Source: Elmis aenea (Eukaryota; Arthropoda; Insecta; Coleoptera; Elmidae). From it: 64,000 bases of DNA. A model generated the notes under the pieces. It ran no database searches and had not been told where the DNA came from. It saw only the letters and a list, made by a program, of their open reading frames with translations. Every line of letters begins with the position of its first letter. The stretch's first letter is position 1. Both the position numbers and the translations under genes were made by a program. The stretch spans positions 50,505,494 to 50,569,493 of the forward strand of contig OX393577.1 in assembly GCA_947652605.1 (NCBI GenBank). Direction: 5' to 3'. This document shows, one piece after another, positions 22,667 through 35,327 of the stretch.

Positions 22667-23380
22667 CAAGGGAAGGTCACGATACGTTGTCGCTAGAATT
22701 TGATTTCGGCTGTGTTTATTACATCAAAGGCATCAAAACTAAATGTTTTCCAGAGTTATACGTGCCACTGGCCATTACCTTCGGAAAAATAGGGGAAAAA
22801 CTGAAAAGTTGAATAATAAAACTAATATTTGCGATCGCGTTGGCCATGAAACCGTCAAAGACAAAATCGAAATTCTTCTATTTACCAATGCGCACATCCT
22901 TTACAAGTAAAATAGTGCAAAGTTTTTGAAAAAATCTTAAACGGTTCCGGAGAAAAACGCGAAAAACGAGGCCTTTGTAAAAACTGTTTTCCCTATGTTA
23001 ACCGCCTATGCAAGTCGCAGAGATATAGTAATACAGATATACACAACTTCTCAATTCATAGCGCTTATGCAGGGGTTTCGTTTTTGAAGTTTTTCTCCGG
23101 AACCGTTCAAGTTTTTTTCAAAAACTTTGCACTATATTACTTGCAAAGGATGCGCCTATTGGTAAATAGAAGAATTTCGATTTTATCTCTGACGGTTTCA
23201 TGGCCAACGCGATCGCAAAAATGACCTTTTTGTACCAATTTTTCAGTTTTTCCCCTATTTTTCTGAAGGTAATGGCCAGTGGCACGTATAACTCTGGAAA
23301 ACATTTAGTTTGGATGCCCTTGATGTAATAAACACAGCCGGAATCAAATTCTAGCGACAACGTATCGTGACCTTCCCTGG
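22667..23380. mobile_element. Foldback element with TTA duplication, copy B
   Basis: Same family as 18812-19288: the ends are CAAGGGAAGGTCACGATACG and its inverted partner, with TTA at 22664-22666 and 23381-23383. This copy is 714 bases, longer because the arms continue to a central block flanked by GGTTCCGGAGAAAAAC and its complement. The minus-strand 80-codon frame 23118-23360 is a translation of one arm and is not counted as a gene. Confidence 0.87.
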
Positions 23381-23396
23381 TTAGAAACCACTTATA

Positions 23397-23534
23397 GACC
23401 CGATTGCATAAGAATTGAACCTGGGGTTAACCCCGACGTTAACTCTAAAATTAGACGAAATCGAAGCATAGTTGGCAATGGTGTTGCCTAGTTTTGTGGG
23501 TTTAACTCGTATTTTGGTACTATGCAATTGGGCC
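23397..23534. mobile_element. Short MITE, CCCGATTGCAT family, copy 1
   Basis: GACCCGATTGCATA at the left faces TATGCAATTGGGCC at the right. Inside are GGTTAACCCC and GTTGCCTAGTTTTG blocks shared with the copies at 61644-61785 and 61815-62536. Confidence 0.75.
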
Positions 23535-23703
23535 TAGTTTTGTTAATACTTACTTACTTACATATTTTACACTGGCGTTATTATATTGCTAAATAATAAT
23601 ATTTTGGTAAAAATCTGTATTCATCAATATTTTCCAAAAAAAACTTAAACTCTATTGATTTTAAAAGAGAATTTAATTTGTAATGTTAAAAATATACATA
23701 TAC

Positions 23704-23893
23704 AGGGTGTATTTATTGCAAAAAAAAGTGTCATATTGGAGCGTGGAAACAAAACAATAGGTATCTACCTACACCTGAAAATAATTTTAGGTTATGTAAG
23801 GTATGATCTTAAACAAATGTTGTTGCTAAATTTTCTTCCTATTGTGAGTATTGAACCAAATACAGAGGAAATGCGCACTCAGTGACACCCTCT
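23704..23893. mobile_element. Short TA-flanked CAGGGTGT element
   Basis: TATACAGGGTGT at the left and ACACCCTCTATA at the right form 12-base inverted ends with one mismatch. No other pairing was seen between the halves, so this may be chance pairing of two family ends. Confidence 0.4.
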
Positions 23894-23894
23894 A

Positions 23895-26310
23895 TATCAG
23901 CATTGTGGACATTGTAATAAACGATTGTTAGATATCAAGAACGCCAGTCTATATTTTTTTAGACACGTACAAGCATTAGTAGCAGCTACGCGTTTAATAA
24001 AATAGCGTATTCATTTTAAATTACCAATCAACTTTGATAATCTAAATTCACATCGAAAGGTTCTATATGTCAATCAGCCGCAGACATGTAACCCGGTCTA
24101 CCTTTTTAACCGCTTTCCTTGCCCAATTCTTGTTAAAATTTAACGAAGCTTCTAGTAGACATTGTCAAACGGTATGATTAAGGTTCGGTCTGGCCCACTG
24201 CTATTTTACAAAGTCGATACGTATGCGGTGTGTGCCCCCAATAAATAATAAACGACACATTTCTATAACATCTCACAATTAGATATTGGTTAGATTTGAG
24301 CGTAGATTAATACAGTATTGACATCGGGGTTAAGGAGCAAATGGTTAGTGGCGTGGTAGCAATTTCCGATCATTACCAACCTTCAAAAACACTCGACCCG
24401 TGACAAATGAATATTGAATACATTATCCCCAACCATCATTTGTCAATTTCTGAATAAAACTTTAAAAAGTGAATCGTTTTATATCTTTCCATTATGCGCC
24501 ACTTTTCAAAGGCGGTGAAAGTTCATTTATCAAATGAAAGAACTTGATTAAATTCTAAGCAATCCCCGATAATTAATGACGAAATTTTGTGCCTCGTATT
24601 TCGATTATACGACATATAGATATTTATTTTTAAAAAAGCTTCAAAACTTGTGTTATTCTCACACCATGTTAAGTGTAATAATTTTGTGCTTTGATCTAGA
24701 CAAGAACTCTAAAACAATGCTTTACCAAGAAATTAATATTTGATTTAAACAACAATATGAGATGGCAGCCCTTAAAAGCTTTCTGTGGATTGCATGCAGG
24801 CGAAGCTCTGTGTATTCTTTATATCCGTTATAAATACGGACTGTAAATATTATCTGTTCCAACCCACATAATAATTTCTGTTTTATTGAAAATATAATGA
24901 TTATACAGGATGTTTATTTTTTAAACATGTATTGCTATCCTCGTGAATATTGACAACCCTAGGTCCATAAAATAAAATACAGTGTGAATATTTGTGTACT
25001 ATAAAAGCACTTCATCCTGTTGCATTAACTTTTAATTTTCAATAATAATGAAATTAAAGAGAGTGGAATGGATAACATTTACAATTAATTTATTCTACAA
25101 TATTGAAAATTCTGTAAAAATGAACTTTGAATACACTACCTACTATTACAGCAGCTGTCTATTTCCTGTTTCATAAAAGTTTAATTTGCTGTTAGATTTA
25201 ACTGAAATAATATGACGAAACTAATTAATGTATATTAAGTGGGACGTTTAAAAACTCTCAGTCTTATCGATCCAGTCTGAAATGCAGGAACATGATACCT
25301 ATCGTTGTTTATTATATTCCAATAAAAGTTTGAGCAAATAAATGTGAAACTAAAGTGTTGGCTTTAATCTAAAACACTAGAAAATACTCACAAACTTAAA
25401 ATATACTATCATGAAATTGAATGGAATAACAAACATTGCTCCTTGAAGCATCTTGATGTGTACTTAGATAATTAATTGATAGAATTGGAGTTTTCACATA
25501 AATAAATAGAACAGATTAGGTGTTACACAACATATCAAGAAGTGTATCTGTTTGTAAAGTAAAAATCATTGACTATAAACGTTTTTTTTTTTTTAATGCG
25601 CTTATCAGTATTGAGAACTACTACAACAAACTATTCAATAAGAGAAACGCTGTTAAAATGTACATATCTAATTGTATCCACAACCTTTATCAAAATTAAA
25701 TACTGCCATATAATTCAACAGCTACACTTACCATAAAAATCATTAAAGAACTCGATAAGATTACAACTAACACAGTTACTATTAGCCGTCTAAAGGTTTC
25801 ATCTGAGACTAAAACGAAAATTACTACTAAAGAAACTGACCTTAATTAAGGTCTTATAGTAACATGGGTAGTTTTAGCAACTTTCTTTACTAAATTATTA
25901 TATTACGTTTATAACCCACAAATAAACCGATTATAAGCAAACTCTGTTAAAATAAATAAATTTTTGATATTTTTGAGAGTAAAAAAAATGTATGCTAAAG
26001 CTAAAATAAGCAAAACTTATGGATCCACAGGGACTAGGAACGTAAAGAGTCATGGCCATGAGCTTTGTGGATTTCACCAACGCTATGCAAATTGACCGAC
26101 CGAATTAAGTTCCAAATTAAAGAAGGTACTAATTTTTCTTGATTATTCGTAAATATTGTAATGTGTTTTTTACTTTTCGTGAAGTATAACATTTTTCGGC
26201 AAAATTTGGCTTTAAACAAGGAAAGACAAATCATTAGACTGTAGATAGCGAAGTGAAATATACTATTTATAAAACAGACTATAATAAAAAAAAAGCTGTA
26301 ATTAATTAAA
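23895..26310. other. Unassigned AT-rich DNA
   Basis: No gene recognised. A lone TATACAGGATGTTT near 24903 may be a decayed element end. Confidence 0.5.
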
Positions 26311-26314
26311 CAAA

Positions 26315-26785
26315 AAAAAATAAAAACTTGAATAATTTAAGATATTTTTGACATTTTGTAATATTTTATGATTTTTTACGTACTGTAAATATCTATAAAA
26401 TCTAAATTGTAAAATGTGTTAAAGTTAGCTCTCTCTCTATGGGCAAAATGCACCTTTTAGATAACGATAGTTTCCTAGGCGTATCTCTTTTTATTTGATG
26501 AACTGCGCTTAAAACAGCCAACTTTAAAATGACAATTAAATACAATAGATGAATTAAGATAAGCTGTTTCAAAGCCAGCTTATCAAATAAAAAGAAAAAT
26601 TCCTAGGAAAATATTATTATCTATAAGGTGCAGATCTCAAATTTGTATTGCCATACAGAGAGAGCTACAACTTCAACACATGTTATAATTTAGATTTTAT
26701 AGTAAGTACTTAAAAAATCATAAAATATTATGAAATGTAAGAAATATCCTAAATTATTAAAGTTTTATTTTTTTTGTGTTTAAAT
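26315..26785. mobile_element. Palindromic (foldback) element
   Basis: The left arm ATTTTATGATTTTTTACGTA, GTTAGCTCTCTCTC and TTTCCTAGG faces AATTCCTAGGAAAAT, AGAGAGAGCTACAAC and AAAAATCATAAAATATTATG on the right. The centre is near 26550. Arms are about 220 bases with scattered mismatches. Edges are approximate and no target duplication is evident. No ORF. Confidence 0.75.
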
Positions 26786-26924
26786 AAGTACACCTAACTA
26801 ACTTATTTTCAATGGACACTTAAATTAAAGTTAATAAATAGGCACAATAATATTGTTATAACTTGCTTATTTTTAAAGATAAACCCAACAAGCCATACAT
26901 CATAAAACGAGAAACAGTTTTTTT

Positions 26925-27236
26925 TTTATGTACTCATGGCCAACTATGGTTGGCATTTAAAAAAAGTCAAGCTTAACTTAAATCTTAAACATAGAGCGTG
27001 CCACGACTTTTTAAATATGTTTTTCTAATTCTACGTAAAAATATCTGCAGGAATCATTTCACATTTTGATTTTAACATAGGTGGCTATGGAATTATTTAC
27101 CACTGAGAAAATCGTCTGCTGTAAGTTTGCATTAAACTCGTCTTGAAATTCTGTCCAACTTTGCCAATTTAACCGACTATGTGACTCTTATAATAACCGA
27201 GTTACTCGTGCATCACATGTAGATTATTGTCACCCT
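26925..27236 (-). mobile_element. Half element sharing the foldback core
   Basis: Begins near ACTCATGGCCAACTATGG followed by TTGGCATTTAAAAAAAG, the core segment also found at 41620, 42120, 49050 and 56535. It ends at TGTCACCCTG followed by TA at 27234-27235, the terminus of the CAGGGTG family. Only one end is present. It looks like one half of a palindromic element. Confidence 0.5.
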
Positions 27237-29100
27237 GTATAATTAGTTATGTTTTATTCAATTCTCTTGAAGACGATAAAAAAAAAACAGTAAAACTTGG
27301 ATATAAATAAAACAACCATTTAAATATTTAATTTTATTAATATCCCTAATTTTGGTAACCACAAATTCTGAGATAAAAAACCAAGGTTCTGAAAAGTGGC
27401 GGTATGCGTGGGATTCGAAGCTGTTCCGATTTTTTATCATTGACGTACATAAAATATTCACAACGAGCATGAGAAAAACAACAATAAAATAGCAGTGCTT
27501 TTGGTGTAAGAAAGCAAATAAACTTGACACAAAAACGAAAGCGTGACAGAGTGATAGAGACTTTATGTCTACTGTAAATTTTTCATCCAAGTACAAACTG
27601 TTTTCAGTTACTATATTTCTCTTATATTTTCTCTTATTAGTTAGTTGATCATAAAAACTGCCGCTTGAAATCAATACAAAGAAAGTTATGAAATATTACG
27701 GTAAAAGAAGAAGAATAGCACTTGTTAAAATAATACCGTAATACAATTAGTTATAGATACATGTTTAAGGTATAAAATAGGTTGTAACAGTGCTGCCAAT
27801 AAAAATAAAACTTAAGTGTAATAATAGCCACTTTAATGCTGTAACAATAACACTGAACATTATTTTTTGCATATGACGTTTTGATCGTGTGTTTACTAAA
27901 TTAACTTAAATTTACCCCAAAACGTTGACAGGTCTTTCAGAGCCAACCTCTAACGGACCTAGTAAATATTTACCTGTTGCCGTAACTTAATTTTAGCCAT
28001 TACAAGCCATTTATAATTCAAAGTGAGCTAACTCAGCTAAAATTGACTGTAAACACACAATACCTAAAATATTCAAAACCATAAATATCATAAATGAACC
28101 GACAGATGCTCAAGGAGGTTTTGGAATTTACTGAAAAAAAAATATTAAAACTTCAGTCGTTTCCTACATTTATCTAAAATATATCAAGTTATTGAAAATA
28201 GTCAAAGAAGTACGAAGCTCGTATTGAATAGCATTATCTTATTTCCTCCCTTTCCGCTAAAATGACATTTCCGGTCGTTCAGCCGGAAACGGAAACGTAT
28301 TTCCTTCTTTGTCTTGCGAATCGTTTCAATAACCTTGGCGTCCACACAATTTTCAGAGACACGTTTTGCAGCAATATTTTTTGACAGTTGCAAACTAACT
28401 TTTTAAATAAAAATAAAAGTACTTTTATGTTGAAATATTCAATAAATATACGCATGAAACTTTCTAGAGATGCTGAACTGTCTGTAATATTTTATTTAAT
28501 AAATACAATATTAATTTTGCATGTTATATACCATCCAGTTTTATCTTATTTAATTTACTAACCATAAATTGACACTTTTAGTGATTGTGCGTGATTAATT
28601 TTATTTGCCATTTAATAAAAATTAACAGATCACCAAATTAATAATTTCATTCTGAAGAAACCCCTAAACGAAAGATTGATATTGCTTTTGCATTATTAAC
28701 GAGAACGTTTTATCTTTAAGTAATTCAATCTATCATTTTTATACAACGGATTTCAAAGCAACTGCGTCGTTCCTTTTAAGTAATAAATTAAAGTTAAAAT
28801 GGTAAACACGATGCTGCAGACTCAAAATGTGAGTACTTAATTTCTTGTTTTCCCAAAAACATCGTACGTAATAGGTAACTTTTAAATTTGATCGACGGCG
28901 TTAAATGGAAAAAATTGTAAGAATACTATAATAAATGATTAATAACTTACAACAAAATGTCATGGAAAAAAGCACAGCTAAGTTTAATTTCGCAATAAAC
29001 ATGATAGCATTGTTACGGGAAAAGAAGTGGAAGATGAAATCAGAAATGAAATAATTGGTAATAGTTCTGAAAGAAGTAAGAAAACAACAGAGCATAGTAA
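27237..29100. other. Unassigned AT-rich DNA
   Basis: The longest minus-strand frame is 138 codons (27258-27674), with one hydrophobic stretch but no recognisable motif. A chemoreceptor fragment cannot be excluded, but nothing supports it. No repeat family is seen. Confidence 0.4.
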
Positions 29101-29104
29101 GCAA

Positions 29105-29330
29105 AAAGCACACTTGTCTAGAAATGTCAACGTAGACTTACGTCAAACTTGACAGTTAATAGCGTAAGTACGAGTGTGTAGAAAACCGGTAAAATCGTAT
29201 GTATTATGTGATCGTAGAAAAAGTAAGCTACATAACACGAGTTAAAAGGCAATTACGCACTCACCGCCGTTCGCAACTTTTCCACTAGTGCGTAATATGC
29301 TTCTTAAAACTCTTGTTATGTAATATACTA
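29105..29330 (-). repeat. Dispersed hairpin repeat, copy 3 (inverted)
   Basis: Read on the minus strand it runs TTACATAACAAGAG, GCATATTACGCACTAGTGG, AACTCGTGTTATGTAGC, GACGTAAGTCTACG and GACAAGTGTGC, the same block order as the copies at 4611 and 17635. The second tail repeat is missing. Confidence 0.8.
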
Positions 29331-30019
29331 AAAATAAACCCCTCTAACGATTTCCTTTAACTTATCTTGGCCTGGTCTGCATTACTTGCTTCATTGTTTT
29401 AAATTTATCAAGAATTTAAGTCAATGTTTGTTTTTTATGGTTATTGTTTTGTATTATCAGTTAATATTCTAAACCATAAAGGCATATTAAAAAATACACC
29501 TTTTCATTATCCTAACATGATTTTTAACAATTTAAGTAGCTGTCCAGCTTAAGCCGTTCAAATAATAGACCTTATGTATTCCGTATTTTAAAATTGTTGA
29601 TTAATATCTGCATGGATAGGTATATCGTACTCCAGAAATACATTAAAATTTCTATGCCGATCTTTCAGAACGTTATAGGCTCTTGAAAACGTTCTTGAAT
29701 CATAATGGTTCCAAGATGGTAATGGAATAAAGAATTGTGAATAGGGGATAGCTATTTTTTTTCTCATGGGTTAAAATATTTTTCACGTCGTACTAAATAT
29801 TTTAACTAAAAATAATCATTAAAAGGTTGTGTAACGTCATTTGATCTATGCAAGTAATGAAAAATGCATTTTGTGAACTCTCTTCGGATAGAATTATGCC
29901 GCATTAAAAAAAAGCCAGTAGGTCTATTTGTCGTTACTAAGAAGCTTTGTTAGTGAAGAAAAATTGGCTGTGTTTAATATTGTTCAACCTCAAACTTCAA
30001 AAACACATCAGCATAACGA
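29331..30019. other. Unassigned AT-rich DNA
   Basis: No gene or repeat recognised. Confidence 0.5.
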
Positions 30020-30384
30020 ACAGGCGTCAAAAGACAGTCGGGCACTTATTCAAATACAGACAGAATCCGCGCCATCATTTATTCACTAGAATCGCATTAA
30101 GCTATCACAGCGAAGAGCCATTTTTTTATTTAATTAATTCCCACCAGCGTACTATGTCAGGCTTTAAAACTGAGATAAAATACGCGCGAAGTGACAACCG
30201 CCATTTCTCTTGCGATTTGAGCTCCACTTGTTTCTGCTCAGTTTCGACTCGCGGCCTGCTGCGTCTGAGATGTGAAACGATGCCGAAAGCTCATTGCACG
30301 ATGCTCCGAGTAATCAACTTACTACTTGGTTTATTTTGTTTCAATGGCCCTCTTGATTTTGATAAAACGAACGAATTTGTCTAG
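30020..30384 (+). other. GC- and CpG-richer island, possible first exon
   Basis: This block has clearly more GC and CpG than its surroundings. From ATG 30280 a frame of 34 codons includes MLRVINLLLGLFCFNGP, which looks like a signal peptide, before a stop at 30382-30384. The upstream frame is open to 29947, but that part is AT-rich. It could be a promoter with a first exon of a secreted protein, or simply an old repeat. No TATA box or clear splice donor was found and no family is recognised. Confidence 0.25.
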
Positions 30385-30890
30385 CTTTTTACGTTATTTT
30401 GTGTGAGAACTACGTTTACTTTATTTGTAGTCGCTGAATTACAAGTATTTGTTTATTCGTGGTTCAATAAGCAAGAAAAACGAAATTATTGCCTCGATAT
30501 AATTTCAAGCTAGCGGGTTTACTATTACTGGAAGATATCGTATCACTAGTCGGTTGAAATTAAACACTGCAGGCGAATTACATTCATAATTCATTTCGTT
30601 GTTTTAATAGCCTGGTGATAGTTATCAATAATTGTTTAATTAGCGTTTTGTGCGCACGGATAAACTCAATTATATATTTAATTAACATATAAAGCAAAAC
30701 ATTTTAGTAACACTTCAGCAATCGATATTATCAATTTAAATATGAAGGACAATTATTGTCACGGTATAGATAAATAAAAAAGCAACATCAAAAATACAAT
30801 TCGATATTAACATAAGCACATTCCACAAATAGCACGAATGGTGGCTGAAAGTGAATTAATATTAATACAATATAAATCAACCAACTTTAT
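30385..30890. other. Unassigned AT-rich DNA
   Basis: No gene or repeat recognised. Confidence 0.5.
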
Positions 30891-30891
30891 G

Positions 30892-32165
30892 CAGGGTGGT
30901 CCACTTTTTAGTAGCAGGACTTTAACAGTCGATAGAAAAACTTATTTTAAAGCGAATATTCCATATCAACATGGGTCCATGAACCTCAGCTCATATAAAC
31001 TACATGGATAACACTACCACAATGCAACTATGTTGTACACATATCCCAGACGTACAATTATACTGCATCTCCTTCTAACACATATGAAAGTATATTTCTA
31101 TCTCGCTTTCCGGGCCCACCGAGTAAAATCGTGTGCGTTACTATGGTTACGCGCGAAATTTGAACTAAAGCGTTTATTTGAACTACTAGTAGATGCAATG
31201 TACTCGGATGTTTCCGTGTCAAATATGGGAGGATAAATAACTTAGATCAGACTTAGTAAGTTTTATTGAAGTACAGTAAACACCGCTTATTAGAATCAAT
31301 TGATTCAATTAAACGACGATTTTAATAGCAAAAAATTCTAAATGTCACTCACGCGTCAGTCGCTAGAATAGGCTAGGTAGGAAGTACGTTCCAGTTATTA
31401 TCACGGTTGCTCTACGATGACAGCGGGCCCGGGCCCAAAACAAAGATAGCGTATATTGGGTCTACATAATATAGAAAGAGATAAGTTTAAAAAAGCACGT
31501 TGTATATGTCGGCAACATTGTCTTAAGTATATTCCTATGGTGTTGTGTTATCCATGTAGTTTATATGATCTAAGCCATAAACGCTTCATTTTAAAGATAC
31601 AGGTGTTGAAATTTACGAAAAATATCGATAATTTTTAACCGTTTCTCAACCAGTAAATATATTTAAACCAAGTTTGATATACAGCACCACCTTACAGTTT
31701 GCCACATTCAGTGAGAATGGCAACCAGTGGTGCAGTTGTGGGGGTTGTTTCAATAAATTTTATAAAAAACTAGTACGGCCCTGTTTAAAATCAAACTCAA
31801 ACTTGTTTTTGGGTAGAGCATTTTATTCTGAACAGAAAGTGTATCTTTACTTTTTTTTGTATCTGCCACCGTTTGGCGCTAAATTGGATTTAATTCCCAC
31901 AACTCCGCCACTGGTTTCTTGTGAAGTTTGGCATTCTCACCGAATATGGTAACCTGTAAGGTGAAGCTGAATACCAAATTGGGTTTAAATATATCTACTT
32001 ACCCGGAAACGGTTAAAAATTATCGATATTTTTTCGAAAATTCAAACACCCTGTATCTTTAAAATGAAGCATTTATGGACGTACCTATGTTGATATGGAA
32101 TATTGGCTTTTAAATATGTTTTTGTATCGACTGTTAGTCCTGCTGCAAAAGAGTGGACAACCCTG
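30892..32165. mobile_element. Composite inverted-repeat element, CAGGGTGGTCC type
   Basis: The left end CAGGGTGGTCCACTTTTTAG and the right end (GAGTGGACAACCCTG) are inverted repeats that continue through ATTCCATATCAACATGGGT and its complement near 32090. A second pairing joins CATATAAACTACATGGATAA near 30995 with TTATCCATGTAGTTTATATG near 31550. A third joins AAATATCGATAATTTTTAAC near 31620 with GTTAAAAATTATCGATATTT near 32013. At least two palindromic units therefore seem nested or rearranged. Only the right side has an intact flanking TA. The short frames inside are unsupported. Confidence 0.65.
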
Positions 32166-32888
32166 TATAAACAAAAAGTTGCGTTGAAGTTATATCTACT
32201 TGATAAAAAAAAAATGAACTTCTTCGGAATATTAAATTTGTTTAGAAAACAACGTTTCAAAGAATTTCTTTAAATGATGTAAAAATATTACACTTGAGCG
32301 AAATTCGTCCAATTGTACAACAAAAAACTTTTGTTGCATCAAAAACGCTTCAAGTTTCAGTTCGTTACCTTTTACACGTTATTCATGATGGGAATATTTC
32401 TTGACCTCATTTTTTTGTGAGTAAGCAAGTCCATTACCTGGAAATAAAAAAAAACATAAGAAATGGAGTAAAACCTTTTGTTCTACAAAAACATCACACA
32501 AATCATAAATAAGTTACAACCCAAAGTGTAGTACACAAAAAATTGTTCAAAAACTTTGCATAATTAGGTATTTTCCAGGGTAGATATTTTTAAACCAGAA
32601 TTACCATTTTGGTAAACCAAAACGAGATCGGATAAATAAGCAACGTTAGTTGACATGTGGTTGTGGAAACTATGCGTTGAAATGTTAAAGGTACAGTTAA
32701 CAACGACAATTTGTTATGCCAAAAAACACAAAAATGCAAGCATTTTTCTTTTTTTGAGTATCTCTCTTATTTGCCTTCAATATGATGCTGCGCAATTCGT
32801 TAGTTGTCAATAAGTACAATAAATCACGTATAAACTTTGCTTACATGTAGGTATATTATTTCAATTCTTTATTAAAGACAAGGACATC
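32166..32888. other. Unassigned AT-rich DNA
   Basis: No gene or repeat recognised. Confidence 0.5.
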
Positions 32889-32891
32889 TAA

Positions 32892-33079
32892 GAGTCGCCG
32901 CACACTACGGACTTTTAATCGGCCGACAGTTTGATCGTCTTCGCAAATGGCATGAGTGTTTATGAGAGCGCGCACACGTACCGATTAAAAGTCGGACAAC
33001 TAAATAATCCCTATCATGGCCTTGGCCCGATAACGATCAAACTGTCGGCCGACTAAAAGTCTGTAGTGTGCGGTGACTT
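32892..33079. mobile_element. MITE with TAA duplication and CGCACACTAC ends
   Basis: GAGTCGCCGCACACTACGG and ACTTTTAATCGGCCGACAG face the inverted equivalents at 33027-33079, giving arms of about 47 bases. TAA flanks both sides (32889-32891 and 33080-33082), suggesting a PIF/Harbinger-type 3-bp target duplication. The 188 bases are GC-richer than the surroundings. No ORF. Confidence 0.82.
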
Positions 33080-33082
33080 TAA

Positions 33083-33890
33083 ATGTTTCGTTTTTACACA
33101 AAAGAACATACGAGGCATATTCTGAAAGTAAGTATTATTTCGTTATTTAAAAAAGAACATATTTAGAAAAAAAATAATTTTTGGTAGATTACGCAATAGT
33201 TTCCACCATTATTAATGGAACACTAACTTCTATTTACCCACATGATAGAAGGTCCGCCTAAGAATAGCCAATTCTACAGGGTAAAGATGGATAAGAATGC
33301 GCAGTTGATAAGAACACGTATTGTCTTTTTAAGCACTAGAAAGTTTACTTATACAGGGTGTTTCTTAAGTATTGCAACAAAATTCGGGGTGTGATTCCTT
33401 ATCGAAAATTAAGGGGGTCTTTCATATAATTTTTTTTTCCTTAGACGTCTCCTTTTGGAGACCCCCTAAAGGGGAGCGGTAAAATTAGGTTTTTACTTAT
33501 TTTATTTCTTAATTTAGGATATATGTAGAAGAATGATAATTGGTAGATATTTTATACTTATTAAAAGGTTTCCCATAGTCATATTTTTATTCATCTCCCA
33601 CCTTCACAGAGGGCTGAAAAGTGCGACCCCTGTTGGTCTTTTTATCAGAACTTTTTGGTGGGTACTATAGGTGTCACTTGAATTATTTGTTATTTTTTGA
33701 AATAAATGTTTTTTTATTTATATTCGTATAGGAAGTACGTTTTTAAGTTAGGGTCCTGATAAAGTTATTATTTATTATAGATATTGAATTGTTATACTTC
33801 CTTTTAGTAAATTTTATTGATGAAATGACTCTACTAATGCACATATAATTTTTAATTTACCAACGGCAGCTTTACATACTATAGTGCGTT
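33083..33890. other. Unassigned DNA with a lone element end
   Basis: TATACAGGGTGTTTCTTAAG near 33353 is a lone CAGGGTG-type terminus. Nearby AAGGGGGTCT and AGACCCCCT form a short stem (33415-33468). No gene recognised. Confidence 0.45.
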
Positions 33891-33892
33891 AG

Positions 33893-35325
33893 GGTAATAC
33901 CGCCCACCTAAGACATTATTCTGGATCAGGGTTGAGCAGATTTAAATCAATTGATTTAAATCACGATTTAAATCATGATTTAAATCAAGTGATTTTTTAA
34001 AAAAAAATCATTGATTTAAATCAAGTGATTTTTAAAAAAAAATTATCAATTTAAATCACAGATTATGTGAGTACAATATAATATTAATTTATAATAAAAC
34101 AAAATTGTATGACTATTAGTAATGAAATACACGAAATGGTGAATAAACCATATAAATTTGCTCTTGTAAAGTAATATTCATTGTGGAAATGCAAAAATTC
34201 AAAATATAAATGACAAATTTTTGACGTTAGCGTAGTGAACAGTCAGTTTTTTCAATTTCCACGGCACTCTATTGCTTCAATAACGATTTGAAAAAAAATG
34301 TCGAATATCTCGAAAAGTACGAGTTTTGGGTATAGGACATACTTAACAAAATATGAAGCTCTTTTAAAGACGAATTCGATGACATAAAAAAATTCAGGGG
34401 TTTGCATTTGTAAAAATCGAGTTACGAGCTTTTGAAAATCATGGAAGTTGCCACCTATTTATAAACACCCCTGTATGTGTGATTCAAATTTTTTCATATC
34501 GAGCGAACAGAGAATTTTTTTCTGCATGTCCGTACCAAATTAAAACTCTGTATTTCAAAATAACTTCAGGAGAATTTTTTAAATAAAGATTTAAAACATT
34601 GAATAATTTACAAAATATTTTTTTTTTTACAACGCCGTTTAAAAACCTGTAGTACTTTATATTGATGCAAAGCTAAAATTAGGGTGGTCAAAAATATTAA
34701 ATAAAAAATTGGGTGTTGTATTTGAAATATAAAAGTTGCTATTAGTTCCAGAAAGGTGACTCACCCTGTATATTTGAAAATATTTTTATTGTGTTGTTTA
34801 GAAAAAACTGTATAAAATAGCATTTGAATCAACTTCATATCTCAAGCCGTTTAGCCACAATCGACCGATCCCGCACTAATGACTCACCCTGTATATAATT
34901 AATTAAACATCACCATTTAGCACTGATTTTTTCAAAATTCTTAATCATTATATTTCATTTTTCATTTTGACAAAAATTTACCATTGAATTAAATATATTG
35001 ATTATTAAATATATTAGCACAAAACAGAAATAGCATGTGAATATGTCACTAAATTCGATAATATGGTACATTTGATTTAAATTAAAAAAATCTGATTTAA
35101 ATCAAATAAATCGATTTTTTTGATTTTTTTTTAAAATCATGATTTTTATCCACCCTGTTCTGGATATTTTTAAAAAATGTGGTCAGAGATTAAAAATAAA
35201 AATATTAGCTGCAAACAAAAACTATATTCTTCAATAATCTGTTAAAAAAATAAAAAGAACTTTTCTATTCATGCAAAGCGGGAAATTCAAACATTGGCGA
35301 TATTTCAGACCGGGCGGTATTACCC
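33893..35325. mobile_element. TA-flanked GGGTAATACCGCCC MITE, split by a hAT
   Basis: GGGTAATACCGCCC at 33893 and GGGCGGTATTACCC ending at 35325 are perfect 14-base inverted ends flanked by TA (33891-33892 and 35326-35327). Subtracting the nested hAT-like element and one target copy leaves about 195 bases. The GGGTAA terminus is shared with the element at 2239-2896, suggesting a related family. Confidence 0.85.
33927..35157. mobile_element. hAT-like element with GATTTAAATC end arrays
   Basis: Starts CAGGGTTGAGCAG and ends TATCCACCCTG, flanked by the exact 8-bp duplication TTCTGGAT (33919-33926 and 35158-35165), the hAT signature. Both subterminal regions are dense in the palindromic word GATTTAAATC or variants (at least five clear copies at the left, fewer and more decayed at the right). 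No transposase is visible in the 1.2 kb. Two lone CACCCTGTATAT ends inside (near 34764 and 34886) suggest further scraps of the CAGGGTG family. Confidence 0.9.
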
Positions 35326-35327
35326 TA

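Noticed and set aside
27405..27430. GGGATTCGAA as a tRNA T-loop
   Set aside because: No acceptor stem or anticodon arm can be folded around it. I found no convincing tRNA or rRNA in the window.
27258..27674. 138-codon minus-strand frame with a hydrophobic stretch
   Set aside because: Composition is that of AT-rich noise (F, I, L, K, N, S) and no receptor motif or splice structure is seen.
31030..31236. 68-codon frame inside the composite inverted-repeat element
   Set aside because: Lies between inverted arms, with no recognised motif.
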